Assembly (NCBI RefSeq): GCF_001083805.1
Contig: NZ_JXSK01000006.1
Coordinates: 1-64,000 of the forward strand
Direction of reading: 5' to 3'
Source of the DNA: Photorhabdus luminescens subsp. luminescens
GTDB lineage: Bacteria > Pseudomonadota > Gammaproteobacteria > Enterobacterales > Enterobacteriaceae
DNA length: 64,000 bases
In this document: positions 19,444 to 29,734 of the stretch, in pieces
Layout of the letters: each line of letters begins with the position of its first letter
Numbering within the stretch: the stretch's first letter is position 1
The notes under the pieces: generated by a model
The model's database searches: none
The model's input: the letters and a program-made list of their open reading frames with translations, nothing else
What the model was told of the DNA's origin: nothing
Program-made: the position numbers and the translations under genes

Positions 19444-20777
19444 CAGCGCGTAAGCCGGCCCATCTTCTTCTGGTTGATGACGATCCTGGTTTGTTGAAAT
19501 TGTTGGGAATGCGTCTTACCAGTGAAGGTTTTCGTGTCACAACCGCAGAAAGTGGCGGTGAAGCGTTGAAACTGTTAACTAAAGAAAAAATCGATTTGGT
19601 GATCAGCGACCTGCGTATGGATGAAATGGATGGTATGGCGCTGTTCGCTGAAATCCAGAAGCAACAACCGGGCATGCCGGTTATTATTCTGACTGCTCAT
19701 GGTTCAATTCCTGAGGCCGTGGCGGCCACTCAACAGGGGGTCTTTAGTTTTCTGACTAAACCGGTTGATCGGGATGCGCTTTATAAAGCGATTGATGGCG
19801 CATTGGCGTTAACCACGCCCGCCAGTGATGAACAGTGGCGGGAGCAGATAGTTACCCGCAGTCCTGTTATGTTGCGTTTGTTGGAGCAGGCGCGAATGGT
19901 CGCGCAATCTGATGTAAGCGTGCTGATAAACGGTCAGAGTGGTACCGGGAAAGAAGTGTTAGCCCAGGCAATTCACCGCGCCAGTCCACGGGCGAAAAAA
20001 CCGTTTACCGCGATTAACTGTGGTGCTTTGCCGGAACAACTCCTTGAATCAGAACTGTTTGGTCATGCCAAAGGGGCATTTACCGGCGCGGTCAGTAGCC
20101 GTGAAGGGCTATTCCTTACTGCACAAGGGGGAACGCTGTTTCTTGATGAAATCGGTGATATGCCGCTGGCTTTGCAGGTTAAGTTATTGCGGGTATTGCA
20201 GGAACGTAAAATACGCCCGCTCGGAAGTAACCGCGATCTGGATATTGATGTACGGATTATCTCCGCGACTCACCGTGATTTACCGAAGGCAATGGCAAAA
20301 AATGAATTTCGCGAAGATCTCTATTACCGCTTAAATGTGGTGAACTTGAAAATTCCAGCTTTGAATGGCCGGGTTGAAGATATTCCTTTATTGGCGAATC
20401 ATCTATTGCGTGAATCAGCGAAACGTCACAAACCTTTTGTCCGTAGTTTCTCCGTTGATGCCATGAAATGCCTGATGGCGGCAAGTTGGCCTGGCAATGT
20501 GCGTCAGCTTGTTAATGTGATCGAACAGTGTGTGGCGCTAACTACCGCGCCGGTTATTAGTGAAGCCTTGGTTATGCAGGCGCTGGAAGGGGAAAATACA
20601 GCGTTACCCACGTTTGTAGAAGCCAGAAATCAGTTTGAATTGAATTATCTGCGTAAATTACTGCAAATGACCAAAGGTAATGTGACCCATGCTGCGCGTA
20701 TGGCGGGACGTAACCGGACTGAATTTTATAAATTACTGGCGCGTCATGAATTAGATGCGAATGATTTTAAAGAATAA
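19440..20777 (+). CDS. glrR: Sigma-54-dependent response regulator GlrR (QseF)
   Basis: GlrR activates the sigma-54 promoter of glmY. The 445-residue protein has a receiver domain with phospho-acceptor Asp57 (VISDLRM), an AAA+ domain with Walker [10 protein letters not shown], the sigma-54 contact loop GAFTGA, Walker [10 protein letters not shown], and a C-terminal Fis-type helix-turn-helix ([20 protein letters not shown]). Its predicted sites are the three palindromes at 16539-16652. The gene is the last of the glrK-qseG-glrR operon. Confidence 0.96.
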   Translation: MTARKPAHLLLVDDDPGLLKLLGMRLTSEGFRVTTAESGGEALKLLTKEKIDLVISDLRMDEMDGMALFAEIQKQQPGMPVIILTAHGSIPEAVAATQQGVFSFLTKPVDRDALYKAIDGALALTTPASDEQWREQIVTRSPVMLRLLEQARMVAQSDVSVLINGQSGTGKEVLAQAIHRASPRAKKPFTAINCGALPEQLLESELFGHAKGAFTGAVSSREGLFLTAQGGTLFLDEIGDMPLALQVKLLRVLQERKIRPLGSNRDLDIDVRIISATHRDLPKAMAKNEFREDLYYRLNVVNLKIPALNGRVEDIPLLANHLLRESAKRHKPFVRSFSVDAMKCLMAASWPGNVRQLVNVIEQCVALTTAPVISEALVMQALEGENTALPTFVEARNQFELNYLRKLLQMTKGNVTHAARMAGRNRTEFYKLLARHELDANDFKE

Positions 20778-20843
20778 CTTCTCTGCTGCTCAGGAAGTTT
20801 TTACACTGGTATAAAGATTGGTGGTTTGGGAGAGCCAAATTGT

Positions 20844-22466
20844 ATGAGCCGTACTCTTAATATTGCCCTTGCACAGCTTAATTGGATGATTGGCGACATT
20901 GAAGGCAACTGTGAACGTATGTTGCAGACAGTACAGGAACAACAGCAACAAGGTGCTGATTTGGTGATGTTTTCTGAACTGGCGCTATCCGGTTATTCTC
21001 CAGAAGATCTATTATTCCGGGCTGATTTTCATCAGCGCTGCCGTGAGCAATTAGCGCGTTTACAGGCGGCCAGTTGTCAAACGGCTATTTTAGTTGGTCA
21101 TCCTTGGGAGCAGGACGGGGAGATTTACAACGCGCTTTCCTTATTCTGGCAAGGGAAAATTTTGGCCCGTTATTTCAAACAACGGTTGCCAAATTATGGT
21201 GTTTTTGATGAAAAACGCTATTTTAAAGCGGGCGATCAAAGCTGTGTTGTGCCATTTAAGGGCTACAATCTCGGCTTATTAATTTGTGAAGATTTATGGT
21301 TTGATGAACCGATTGATGCCTTAAAACAGGCTGGCGCAGACTTAATTCTTTCTATTAATGCTTCTCCCTATAATCGTGAAAAACCTTATATTCGTTATGA
21401 ACTGATTAGAGAACATTGCCAACGTACAGATTTACCTATGATTTATCTTAATCAGGTTGGTGGTCAGGATGAGCTGATTTTCGATGGCTGTTCTAAAGTT
21501 TTTAATACAAATGGTGAAGTGACTCATCGGTTAGCCGCATTTAATGAACAAATCCAACAATGCCGCTTTAATGAATTAAAGATTGAACCTATGGTTAATC
21601 CGGCGCCTGAATTACCGCCATTGCAGCAGGTATATCAGGCATTAGTCCTTTCAGTGCATGATTACGTGCGCAAAAATGGTTTTCAAGGCGTGCTGTTGGG
21701 CTTATCCGGGGGGATTGACTCTGGCTTAACGTTGGCAATTGCTGTTGATGCATTGGGTAAAGATCATGTTCAGGCTGTTATGATGCCATTTCGCTATACA
21801 TCTGAAATGAGTATAGAAGATGCTAAAGAACAAGCTGACATGTTGGGTGTTGAGTTTAATGTCGTGTCGATCGAACCGATGTTTGATGCATTTATGGCAC
21901 AATTCGAACCTCTATTTGCGGGTACGGTCAAAGACACCACCGAAGAGAATTTACAGGCGCGTTGTCGTGCCGTTATTCTGATGGCGATGTCTAATAAACG
22001 CCATCGTCTGGTGCTGACGACCAGTAATAAGAGTGAATCAGCGGTGGGATATTCCACATTATATGGTGATATGGCGGGTGGTTTTAATGCGCTGAAAGAT
22101 GTACCGAAAACATTGGTATTTGAATTAGCAAAATATCGTAATACCGTTTCGCCGGCGATACCTCAACGAGTCATTGATCGTCCGCCATCGGCAGAACTGG
22201 CGCCTGGGCAGCTTGATCAGGATAGTTTACCGCCTTATGACATTCTGGATGATATTCTGGAAGGTTATGTAGAACAGGATAAGTCGGTTGATGAGCTGGC
22301 GGCGGCGGGGTTTGATGAGCAGATTGTACGTAAAGTTGTTCGTTTGGTTGATATCAACGAATATAAACGTCGTCAGGCTCCGGTGGGTCCGCGTATTACG
22401 CACCGTAATTTTGGTAAAGACAGACGTTACCCGATTACCTCTGGTTTCGGCCGTAAAAATTGGTAA
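20844..22466 (+). CDS. nadE: Glutamine-dependent NAD+ synthetase
   Basis: This enzyme amidates deamido-NAD to NAD using glutamine-derived ammonia. It is the long, two-domain form (540 residues): an N-terminal nitrilase-type glutaminase domain with the Glu-Lys-Cys triad context (FSELALSGYSPEDLL, FKQRLPNYGVFDE, LLICEDLWF) and a C-terminal synthetase with the ATP P-loop LGLSGGIDSGLTLAIA and TTSNKSESAVGYSTLYGD. ATG 20844 gives the family N-terminus; a TTG at 20826 would add six residues. E. coli has only a short ammonia-dependent NadE, so this form and position, between glrR and glnB, are characteristic of other lineages. glnB follows after 15 bases. Confidence 0.95.
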   Translation: MSRTLNIALAQLNWMIGDIEGNCERMLQTVQEQQQQGADLVMFSELALSGYSPEDLLFRADFHQRCREQLARLQAASCQTAILVGHPWEQDGEIYNALSLFWQGKILARYFKQRLPNYGVFDEKRYFKAGDQSCVVPFKGYNLGLLICEDLWFDEPIDALKQAGADLILSINASPYNREKPYIRYELIREHCQRTDLPMIYLNQVGGQDELIFDGCSKVFNTNGEVTHRLAAFNEQIQQCRFNELKIEPMVNPAPELPPLQQVYQALVLSVHDYVRKNGFQGVLLGLSGGIDSGLTLAIAVDALGKDHVQAVMMPFRYTSEMSIEDAKEQADMLGVEFNVVSIEPMFDAFMAQFEPLFAGTVKDTTEENLQARCRAVILMAMSNKRHRLVLTTSNKSESAVGYSTLYGDMAGGFNALKDVPKTLVFELAKYRNTVSPAIPQRVIDRPPSAELAPGQLDQDSLPPYDILDDILEGYVEQDKSVDELAAAGFDEQIVRKVVRLVDINEYKRRQAPVGPRITHRNFGKDRRYPITSGFGRKNW

Positions 22467-22820
<354 letters not shown>

Positions 22821-23482
22821 TTTAATTTAAATTTTGGGGGTGGTGATAGGCGGATAAATCTATGGTCACCCTCGATAAAAATCGCCGGAGTTTTCGATAA
22901 TTAATTTCTAAAGGAAAATAGGATATTTGCATACAGAATTAAAATATTGGCTAATATAGAAAATATTTAGAATGCAGTAAAAATTCTGTCAATATAATAT
23001 AAGGATTAGATAAATATACTAATTATCCATAACCAGTGATGTGGTTAATTAAATAATTATTTGAAAATACAGTATAAATTAATTATTCTCAAGGTGGCCG
23101 TATGCCGTTTTGATAAATAAATTTATCTTTTGTAAATTACTGAATGTGTTTTAAATCAATTATCAATCATTTAACCTCAATGACTATTATCAATTTAAAT
23201 TTATTGGGAGAATTTAAGGCTATCTTTAAAAAACCGATTAAAGATGATTCTTGAGATAATCAAAGCATCTATGCCACATGGCGCTGTTTGGGATATGGAT
23301 GATAACAGAGTTGCGGAAAGTTCGTTTGAAAGTTACCAAATTCCACTGTGGCGCCAATGTTGTATTTCATCATATTTTCTTATGATCTTATTGCCTGATT
23401 GATTAAAAAATATCATAATTGATTCTTTTGTGATCATTTCGTGTGGGTATATTGCGGACTGACAACTCAATTATAGGTAATA
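22821..23482. other. AT-rich gap between glnB and the vgrG island
   Basis: About 660 bases without a supported gene. A weak GC-rich hairpin after the glnB stop may terminate transcription. A 52-codon frame at 23244-23402 has no ribosome site and is not called. The sharp rise in AT content marks the left edge of the T6SS island, and the vgrG promoter probably lies here. Confidence 0.4.
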
Positions 23483-23830
23483 ATGCTTATGGTTAATGAT
23501 CTTAATGTGGAACGAACCGGACTTGTTTTTACTCTCACAGCCGGTAATCTCCCTGTGAAAACTTTTGCTGTGGTTGAATTTACACTGGATGAAGCCTTGT
23601 CAACGCTATTCAGTTTGCAAGCCACACTAACTTGTGCCAATCCAGACATTGATTTTGCGGATGTTCTGGATAAATACGCTACATTGACTGTTTATCGTGA
23701 CGGGCAGCCTGAGCGTTATATCACTGGGATTGTGACTCATTTTGTGCAGGAAACAACGGGCCGTTATCGTAGTTGTTACTACCTGACCCTCCATCCATCC
23801 TTCCTTGTGGCGTGCCGGATTGCGGGTTAA
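23483..23830 (+). pseudogene. vgrG: vgrG, 5' part (frameshifted)
   Basis: This frame encodes the first 110 or so residues of a VgrG spike protein, including LDEALSTLFSLQATLTC and YITGIVTHFVQETTGRYRSC. It breaks inside the conserved motif normally reading LHPSLWRAGLR. The nucleotides TCCTTCCTTG at the break contain a four-base tandem duplication; removing TTCC (23801-23804) restores the motif and joins the following frame. Translation stops soon after at 23830. It may be a recent mutation, a slippage-prone switch or a sequencing error. Confidence 0.85.
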
Positions 23831-25523
23831 CTCCCGTATTTTTCAGAATAAATCCGTTACCGATATTATTGATAGGCTATTGAAAGAAAATGGCATTCGT
23901 CAATTCTCTTGCCTATTGCGTTATGAACATCCAGCGCGGGAATTCTGTGTTCAGTACGATGAGAGTGATTTGGCTTTTTTACAGCGTCTGTTAGCTGATG
24001 AGGGGATCTTTTATTACTATCACTTTGATCAGGGTAAGGGCGAGCCGACAATGGTTTTTGTTGACTCTTATGCCAAGAATGGTTCTCTTTCACTGCCCTA
24101 CAACCCAGAACTTGATGCCACAGGCAACCAGTGTTGCATCAGCCAGTTTCGTTGGGGGGAAAGGGTGGGCATTGCTGAAGTTTCGGTGAGAGATTACACA
24201 TTCAAACATCCCCGGTGGTATGCTGATTTTCAATTCCATGAGAGCCATAGGTACATCAATAATCAGCGTTCGGATTTAAATAGCTACTATTACTATGACT
24301 TTCCCGGACGTTATAAAGATGGAAATGGACAACGGATAAGTCAATATCGGTTGGAGGCATTGCGTAATGATGCTTTGCTCGGCAGTGGGCAGAGTGACAG
24401 TTTTGCTCTCTTGCCGGGCATGTGGTTTACGCTTACTGATCATCCGAAAGAAAAATTTAATGCGCCGTGGCAAATAATCCAAATTACTCACCGTGGCTAT
24501 CAACCTCAAGCAGATGAATCTCATTTTGATCGCAGAGGGACGACTTTGACGAATGGTTTTACCTTTGGTAGTCCCAACCGGGTATGGCGTCCCTTGCCTT
24601 ACCCCAAGCCACATATTGATGGCCTGCAAATTGCCACCGTGGTGGGGCCGGAGGGAGAAGAAATATTTTGTGATGAATATGGACGGGTACGGGTGCAATT
24701 TGCCTGGGATCGGTATGGCAAGCTTAATGATCAAAGTTCTTGCTGGATAAGAGTTAGCCAAGCTTGGGCTGGACACGGTTGGGGAATGATTACCATCCCG
24801 CGTGTTGGTCAGGAAGTGCTGGTTGATTTTATGCATGGCGATCCTGACCAGCCGATTATTACTGGACGAACCTATAATGCCGTCAATATCCCACCGAACC
24901 GTTTACCGATGGCAAAAACGCAAATGTTAATCCGATCAAAAACCCATAAAGGGGAAGGGTTTAATGAACTGCGTTTTGACGATGATAAAGGCGATGAAGA
25001 AATCTATATTCATGCTCAGAAGAATATGAAAACTGAGATTTTAAACGATGAAATGGTCAATATTGCACATAATCGGACTCATCATATTAAACACGACGCC
25101 CACTTACGTGTTGATAATGAATATCGAGTTCTGGCGAAGCATGATATTTCCGTTTCAACCGGGCAAAAACTTCATATCAAAGCTGACGATGCGTTGTTGG
25201 TACAAAGTGGAAATGAAATTCATCTCAGTTCCGGGGCGAAGGTGGTTATTGATGCCGGCAGCGAGCTCACCTTACAGGCTGCGGGGCATTTTATTAAAAT
25301 TGATGCCAGTGGTATCAGTAGTAGTGCCGGGATTAGTTTTGCCAGTGGAACACCGGGCACAGGTTCGGGTTGGGGAGGAAAGTTGCCGGATATGCTGGAT
25401 AAACTGAAACAGGTCAGTGCTGAAATATCCACTCCTGTTGCTAAAGCACCACTTAAAGAAATTTGTCTCAGTTGTTTGATGAAAGCTGAGCTTGAAGAAG
25501 CAATAACCGTTATCCGGGGGTAA
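23805..25523 (+). pseudogene. vgrG: vgrG, 3' part: T6SS spike protein VgrG
   Basis: VgrG trimers form the tip of the T6SS tube and carry effectors. This frame holds most of the protein: the gp27-like part (SVTDIIDRLLKENGI, YDESDLAFLQRLLADEGIFY), the gp5-like OB fold (DEYGRVRVQFAWDRYGK, then SCWIRVSQAWAGHGWG), PRVGQEVLVDFMHGDPDQPI, and the repetitive beta-helix end (ALLVQSGNEIHLSSGAKVVI). A C-terminal extension (about the last 60 residues) is probably the effector-docking region. It would open only at a TTG (23805) that corresponds to the middle of the full protein. Downstream genes follow with 2-base spacing or overlap, so the island is one operon. Confidence 0.88.
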
Positions 25524-25525
25524 TT

Positions 25526-26023
25526 ATGACACCTGAATTAAGCGAAAAACTGGTTAATTATCAGAAAGAACATCCCGGCGTTCGGCTTTATGCGTTGGTG
25601 AGTGGTTTGCAGTATGAGCGTTGTTTTGGTGAAGAAATTAATTATATCGTGGGTGTCAACAACCCACTATTCCGGCACTATCCAGATTCAAAAGTTGCGT
25701 TTGCAGGCCCGTGGCTGTTTGATATGGAATATGCTCATCAGTGGCAAGATAAATTATCAACCCTCGAAGAAACATATCCGGCAGTGTCATGGCTGTTAAC
25801 CGCTCTATCATTAGATAAGTTGACCCACCATCTTGTACCATATTTGAATATTCAACTGCCGACAAAACAGACGGCACTGCTACGTTTTTATGATCCCCGT
25901 ATTTTGCATCGCATCAGTGACATTTTTAGCCATGAGCAATTGTCTGCATTTACGCATGGTATTGATAAATGGGTTTATCAATACCATACCACTTATTATT
26001 CGGTGTCAGGAGCTCCATTATGA
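25526..26023 (+). CDS. DUF4123-family T6SS effector chaperone
   Basis: DUF4123 proteins (Tap-1/TEC family) load effectors onto VgrG. The 165-residue product shows the family's layout: N-terminal YALVSGLQYE, central PLFRHYPDSKVAFAGPWLF and later LRFYDPRIL. It starts three bases after the vgrG stop, and its own stop overlaps the next ATG (ATGA at 26020). Placement between vgrG and the toxin array indicates it escorts one or more of the downstream toxins. Cytoplasmic; no signal peptide. Confidence 0.82.
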   Translation: MTPELSEKLVNYQKEHPGVRLYALVSGLQYERCFGEEINYIVGVNNPLFRHYPDSKVAFAGPWLFDMEYAHQWQDKLSTLEETYPAVSWLLTALSLDKLTHHLVPYLNIQLPTKQTALLRFYDPRILHRISDIFSHEQLSAFTHGIDKWVYQYHTTYYSVSGAPL

Positions 26024-26361
26024 TTGAATTGACTCAGGAACAGTTTGATATTATCACCAGATTGGAAAAACAGACGGTGGTTGATCGCATACAGACCGAA
26101 CTTCTTACCAAACATGCGGATTTAATTCCTTCCCCATCTTCGCTTAACGAACGGCTAATGGCTGCTTATGATTATTTGCTGACATTAAACTTTCAGGATA
26201 AATACTTGATTCAATCCTATTTATCTCTGGTCGCATTTAATCCTGATTTTCAGCATGCCTCGTCAATCAAGTCTGCTTTGGAATCTCCTGATCAGAAATC
26301 CGAGCAACAGTTTAAAGATATTCTTTGTATTGCAAAAAATAAGATAAACAGGGGACGTTAA
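26020..26361 (+). CDS. Small T6SS island protein of unknown function
   Basis: A 113-residue, mostly helical protein beginning MIELTQEQFDIITRLEKQ. The start ATG 26020 overlaps the stop of the chaperone gene. I do not recognise a family; small proteins in this position often assist adaptors or toxins. Its last codons (IAKNKINRGR) matter for the array: the same tail appears fused to a PAAR stub in front of each of the four later toxins, marking a duplication breakpoint. The first toxin gene starts one base after the stop. Confidence 0.7.
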   Translation: MIELTQEQFDIITRLEKQTVVDRIQTELLTKHADLIPSPSSLNERLMAAYDYLLTLNFQDKYLIQSYLSLVAFNPDFQHASSIKSALESPDQKSEQQFKDILCIAKNKINRGR

Positions 26362-26362
26362 T

Positions 26363-27136
26363 ATGCCAATACCCTTATTAGTCCCTGTTGCAGTGGGTGC
26401 GGCTGAATATGTCGCCAGCGCCTGTGCTGGGGTATTAATTGCAGTCGGCATCATGGAAGCCGGTAAAGATAAATCCGTGATAGACGATGACAACATTCAA
26501 CATAAAAAAACGGACTTTGTAATAAGCCCTGACATCACGGATGAAGATCGAAATATTGTCTGGAGTGCCGAAGTTCATGCGGATTTTTGGGAGGACGATG
26601 ATTTAGGGAAAGAATCCGTTGATACCAGTGCAGTTCAGACTAAAGCACAGTCTAAGACGGAAGAGTGTGAAAAAACGGAAACTAAAAAAGAGTGTCAGGC
26701 TTGCCTGGCTATTCCGGTGACGAGTGAGAAATATCGTAAAGTTAGTCGCTGGAGCGCCATCACGATTAATTATCAGCGATTTATTGCTAAAACTAAATAT
26801 GACCCGGCCACACAAATGATCCAGGAGTTTCAGTGCCTGAAAGTCACCTTTGATGGCTGGCGGCCAGCGTATTGCTTATTTCTGGAGGCCAAAGCGCGGT
26901 ATGACCAATTTTTTAATAGTGAGGGTAGACCCAAAAATTGGTGGAAAGGGATGAAAGCAGGAAGAAAACAAGGTGCTCGACAACAAGCTGTATGTGACGT
27001 ATTAGATAATACACCCCATGTGGAATGGCATTTTTTGCAGCCCATAAGTTGTGCTTATTTTAAGTCGCTATTTGTTGAACATAAAAACATTAGTGTTCAC
27101 TATACACCCTGCTACGATTTAGTGGCAACAGTTTAA
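26363..27136 (+). CDS. Tox-REase-5 nuclease effector, copy 1
   Basis: The 257-residue protein has an alanine-rich hydrophobic N-terminus (about 5-30), an acidic linker with several Cys (residues 102, 111, 114), and a C-terminal restriction-endonuclease-fold toxin domain of the Tox-REase-5 type. The catalytic pattern is Asp164 (FDGW), Glu175 and Lys177 (CLFLEAKARYDQFF), followed by the family's WHF and VHYTP segments. It should cut DNA in a target cell after T6SS delivery; the activity is inferred from family. Unique segment: SEGRPKNWWKGMKAGRKQGA. The cognate immunity gene follows after 12 bases. Confidence 0.85.
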   Translation: MPIPLLVPVAVGAAEYVASACAGVLIAVGIMEAGKDKSVIDDDNIQHKKTDFVISPDITDEDRNIVWSAEVHADFWEDDDLGKESVDTSAVQTKAQSKTEECEKTETKKECQACLAIPVTSEKYRKVSRWSAITINYQRFIAKTKYDPATQMIQEFQCLKVTFDGWRPAYCLFLEAKARYDQFFNSEGRPKNWWKGMKAGRKQGARQQAVCDVLDNTPHVEWHFLQPISCAYFKSLFVEHKNISVHYTPCYDLVATV

Positions 27137-27148
27137 TTCGAGGTAAAT

Positions 27149-27871
27149 ATGGCGATAATTCGTATAGAAATAAATGTACGTTATGAACAGCAGGAAACTA
27201 TTATTGTTAATACTGCGTTAATGGATTTATTTCGTATCACACGACAAGTTGATATATTTTTCGGGCGAAAAAAAACGTGGTATTTAACTGGTTATTCACG
27301 AAAAGAAGCACTAAAACACATTGTGTTTGATGAAAAAGGGCCAACAGAAAAGACCGTGAGCTATTTTGAAAAATCTTATAAAAAAGATTTTCCATTACTT
27401 ATTGAAGATATGTGGGATGGCGAAGAGGACAACCTATCTAGTGGTATTAGCTATAGTAAACAGTCAATAAAACGTCCTAACTGGGTTAAATTAGAACTGA
27501 ACCTAAAAATTGACAGCAGTCAGTTTAGTATTTTCCGGTTAATTGAACTTGTCGAATACTTAGCGACTAGTCGTGACTTTCCTTATATTCAGGTGGAAAC
27601 CAACGAATATACATTACGGAATAAACAGGTTTTCCCTGATCGACTCAGCGTCGGTTGGATGCTTTACCAACCCCGCATTATTGATAAATCCTATCTGCCT
27701 ATAGCGGAAGATGTGCTCCCTGTGTACCAGAATAATGAACAGATAGGCACTCTAATTATCACCAAAAAAGGTATTTTTGATGGTAGAGATCAGGATGATA
27801 TTGATAAATCCAATGATGTTGAAATTCAATTGGTAAATCTGGGATTACTGCCATTAATTACCGAAGTTTAA
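27149..27871 (+). CDS. Imm52-like immunity protein, copy 1
   Basis: A 240-residue soluble protein that pairs with the preceding toxin. Its sequence resembles immunity protein family 52, the usual partner of Tox-REase-5. The N-terminal half (TWYLTGYSRKEALKHIVFDE, then DMWDGEEDNLSSGI) differs between copies, while residues 161-240 (starting VFPDRLSVGWMLYQPRI) are almost identical in all five. It has no signal peptide, matching a toxin that acts in the cytoplasm. A GAGG ribosome site precedes the ATG. Confidence 0.8.
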   Translation: MAIIRIEINVRYEQQETIIVNTALMDLFRITRQVDIFFGRKKTWYLTGYSRKEALKHIVFDEKGPTEKTVSYFEKSYKKDFPLLIEDMWDGEEDNLSSGISYSKQSIKRPNWVKLELNLKIDSSQFSIFRLIELVEYLATSRDFPYIQVETNEYTLRNKQVFPDRLSVGWMLYQPRIIDKSYLPIAEDVLPVYQNNEQIGTLIITKKGIFDGRDQDDIDKSNDVEIQLVNLGLLPLITEV

Positions 27872-27918
27872 TGAGGGAATGATGTTATTTACCAATCGAA
27901 AAACGAGGGAGAACTTTC

Positions 27919-28047
27919 ATGTCAAAAGCAGTTATTCTGTTAGGCGATACGACAGATCGTGGCGGTAAGGTTATTACCGCTATTGTTGAATATACTCACA
28001 ATGGTGTTCATATTATTGCAAAAAATAAGATAAACAGAGGACATTAA
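27919..28047 (+). pseudogene. Chimeric PAAR stub 1
   Basis: A 42-residue frame joins the first 35 or so residues of the intact PAAR protein (MSKAVILLGDTTDRGGKVIT, EYTHNGV) to the last residues of the small island protein (IAKNKINRGH). It keeps a GAGGGAG ribosome site and ends one base before toxin copy 2, so it may still couple translation to the toxin. The spike fold is incomplete, so PAAR function is lost. This copy reads GVHI where the others read GVPI. Confidence 0.85.
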
Positions 28048-28048
28048 T

Positions 28049-28822
28049 ATGCCAATACCCTTATTAGCCCCTGTCGCTGTGGGGGCGGCTGAATATATCG
28101 CCAGCGCCTGTGCCGGGGTATTAATTGCAGTCGGTATCATGGAAGCGGGTAAAGATAAATCCGTGATAGACGATGACAACATTCGACATAAAAAAACGGG
28201 CTTTGTAATCAGCCCTGACATCACGGATGAAGATCGAAATATTGTCTGGAGTGCCGAAGTTCATGCGGATTTTTGGGAGGACGATGATTTAGGGGAGGAA
28301 TCCGTTGATACCAGTGCGGTTCAGACTAAAGTACAGTCTAAGACGGAAGAGTGTGAAAAAGCGGAAACTAAAAAAGAGTGTCAGGCTTGCCTGGCTATTC
28401 CGGTGACGAATGAGAAATATCGTAAGGTTAGTCGCTGGAGCGCCATCACGATTAACTATCAGCGATTTATTGCGAAAACTAAATATAACCCGGTCACACA
28501 AATGATCCAGGAGTTTCAGTGCCTGAAAGTCACCTTTGATGGCTGGCGGCCAGCGTATTGCCTGTTTCTGGAGGCCAAGGCTCGGTATGATCAGTTTTTT
28601 GATATTGAAGGTGAACCTAAAATTTGGTGGAAAGGGAGTAAGTCGGGTAAAAAACAGGCGGAAAGGCATCAAATTGTTTGTGACGCACTAGAGGGTACAC
28701 CGCATGTGGAATGGCATTTTTTACAACCAATCAGTTATGCTTATTTTAAGGTACTGTTTAGTCAATTTAAAAATATTAGTGTCTACTATACTCCCTGTGC
28801 AGATTTAATGGCGAGAGTCTAA
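28049..28822 (+). CDS. Tox-REase-5 nuclease effector, copy 2
   Basis: A 257-residue paralogue of copy 1 with the same hydrophobic N-terminus, acidic linker and catalytic FDGW...LEAK pattern. Its first 183 residues are essentially identical to copy 3 (one difference, VTNEKY versus VTIEKY). The C-terminal end is distinct: DIEGEPKIWWKGSKSGKKQA and the sequence SYAYFKVLFSQFKNISVYYT. Specificity for its own immunity protein is expected to reside in this variable end. Confidence 0.85.
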   Translation: MPIPLLAPVAVGAAEYIASACAGVLIAVGIMEAGKDKSVIDDDNIRHKKTGFVISPDITDEDRNIVWSAEVHADFWEDDDLGEESVDTSAVQTKVQSKTEECEKAETKKECQACLAIPVTNEKYRKVSRWSAITINYQRFIAKTKYNPVTQMIQEFQCLKVTFDGWRPAYCLFLEAKARYDQFFDIEGEPKIWWKGSKSGKKQAERHQIVCDALEGTPHVEWHFLQPISYAYFKVLFSQFKNISVYYTPCADLMARV

Positions 28823-28834
28823 TTCGAGGTTTAA

Positions 28835-29557
28835 ATGACAATAATCCGTATAAAAATTAATGTGTATTATGAACAACAGGAAACCATTACTGTAAATACA
28901 GCGTTAATGGATTTATTTCATATTACACGGCAAATCGATATTTTTTTCAGGCAGGAAAAAATATGGTATTTAACTGGTTATTCACGAAAAGAGGCCCTAA
29001 AACACATTGTGTTTGATAAACAAGGGCCAACAGAAAAGACAGTGAGTTATTTTGAAAAATCTTATAAAAGAGATTTTCCTTCACTTATTGAAGATATGTG
29101 GGATGGCGAGCGGGATGAGATAGCGAATAGTATTAGTTATAATAAACTGTCTACAAGAGGTCCTAACTGGGTTTGGCTAGAACTCAATTTAAAAATTGAC
29201 AGTAACCAACTGAATGTATCCCGATTAATTAATTTAGTTAAATATTTAGCGACCAGCCGTGACTTTCCTTATATTCAAGTGGAAACTAACGGCTATACCT
29301 TAAAAAGCAGGCAGGTTTTTCCTGATCGCCTCAGTGTCGGCTGGATGCTTTACCAGCCTCGTATTATTGATAAATCCTATCTGCCTATGGCGGAAGATGT
29401 GCTCCCTGTGTACCAGAATAATGAACAGATCGGCACTCTAATTATCACCAAAAAAGGTATTTTTGATGGAAGAGATCAGGATGATATTGATAAATCCAAT
29501 GATGTTGAAATTCAATTGGTAAATCTGGGATTATTACCATTAATTACCGAAGTTTAA
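28835..29557 (+). CDS. Imm52-like immunity protein, copy 2
   Basis: A 240-residue partner of toxin copy 2. Distinctive N-terminal stretches include RDEIANSISYNKLSTRGPNW. From about residue 115 (LELNLKIDSNQLNVSRL) to the end it is identical to copy 3, so the two share a recent gene-conversion or duplication tract. It is close to copy 1 in residues 60-90 (GPTEKTVSYFEKSYK). Confidence 0.8.
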   Translation: MTIIRIKINVYYEQQETITVNTALMDLFHITRQIDIFFRQEKIWYLTGYSRKEALKHIVFDKQGPTEKTVSYFEKSYKRDFPSLIEDMWDGERDEIANSISYNKLSTRGPNWVWLELNLKIDSNQLNVSRLINLVKYLATSRDFPYIQVETNGYTLKSRQVFPDRLSVGWMLYQPRIIDKSYLPMAEDVLPVYQNNEQIGTLIITKKGIFDGRDQDDIDKSNDVEIQLVNLGLLPLITEV

Positions 29558-29604
29558 TGGGGGAATGATGTTATTTACCAATCGAAAAACGAGGGAGAAC
29601 TTTC

Positions 29605-29733
29605 ATGTCAAAAGCGGTTATTCTGTTAGGCGATACGACAGATCGTGGCGGTAAGATTATTACCGTTATTGATGAATATACTCACAATGGTGTTCCTATT
29701 ATTGCAAAAAACAAGATAAACAGGAGAAGTTAA
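29605..29733 (+). pseudogene. Chimeric PAAR stub 2
   Basis: Same 43-codon structure as stub 1: PAAR N-terminus (reading GGKIITVIDEYTHNGVP) fused to IAKNKINRRS. It is identical to stub 3, supporting a recent duplication of this unit. It ends one base before toxin copy 3. Confidence 0.85.
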
Positions 29734-29734
29734 T

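Noticed and set aside
23244-23402. 52-codon frame between glnB and vgrG
   Set aside because: No ribosome site and no recognisable sequence; too short to support alone.
24276-24836. 186-codon antisense frame within vgrG
   Set aside because: Opposite-strand shadow of a recognised coding sequence with no start signal or family resemblance.
27940-28224. Repeated antisense frames opposite each toxin start (also 29626-29910 and later copies)
   Set aside because: They recur only because the toxin genes are duplicated; each lies opposite a conserved coding region and has no start signal.
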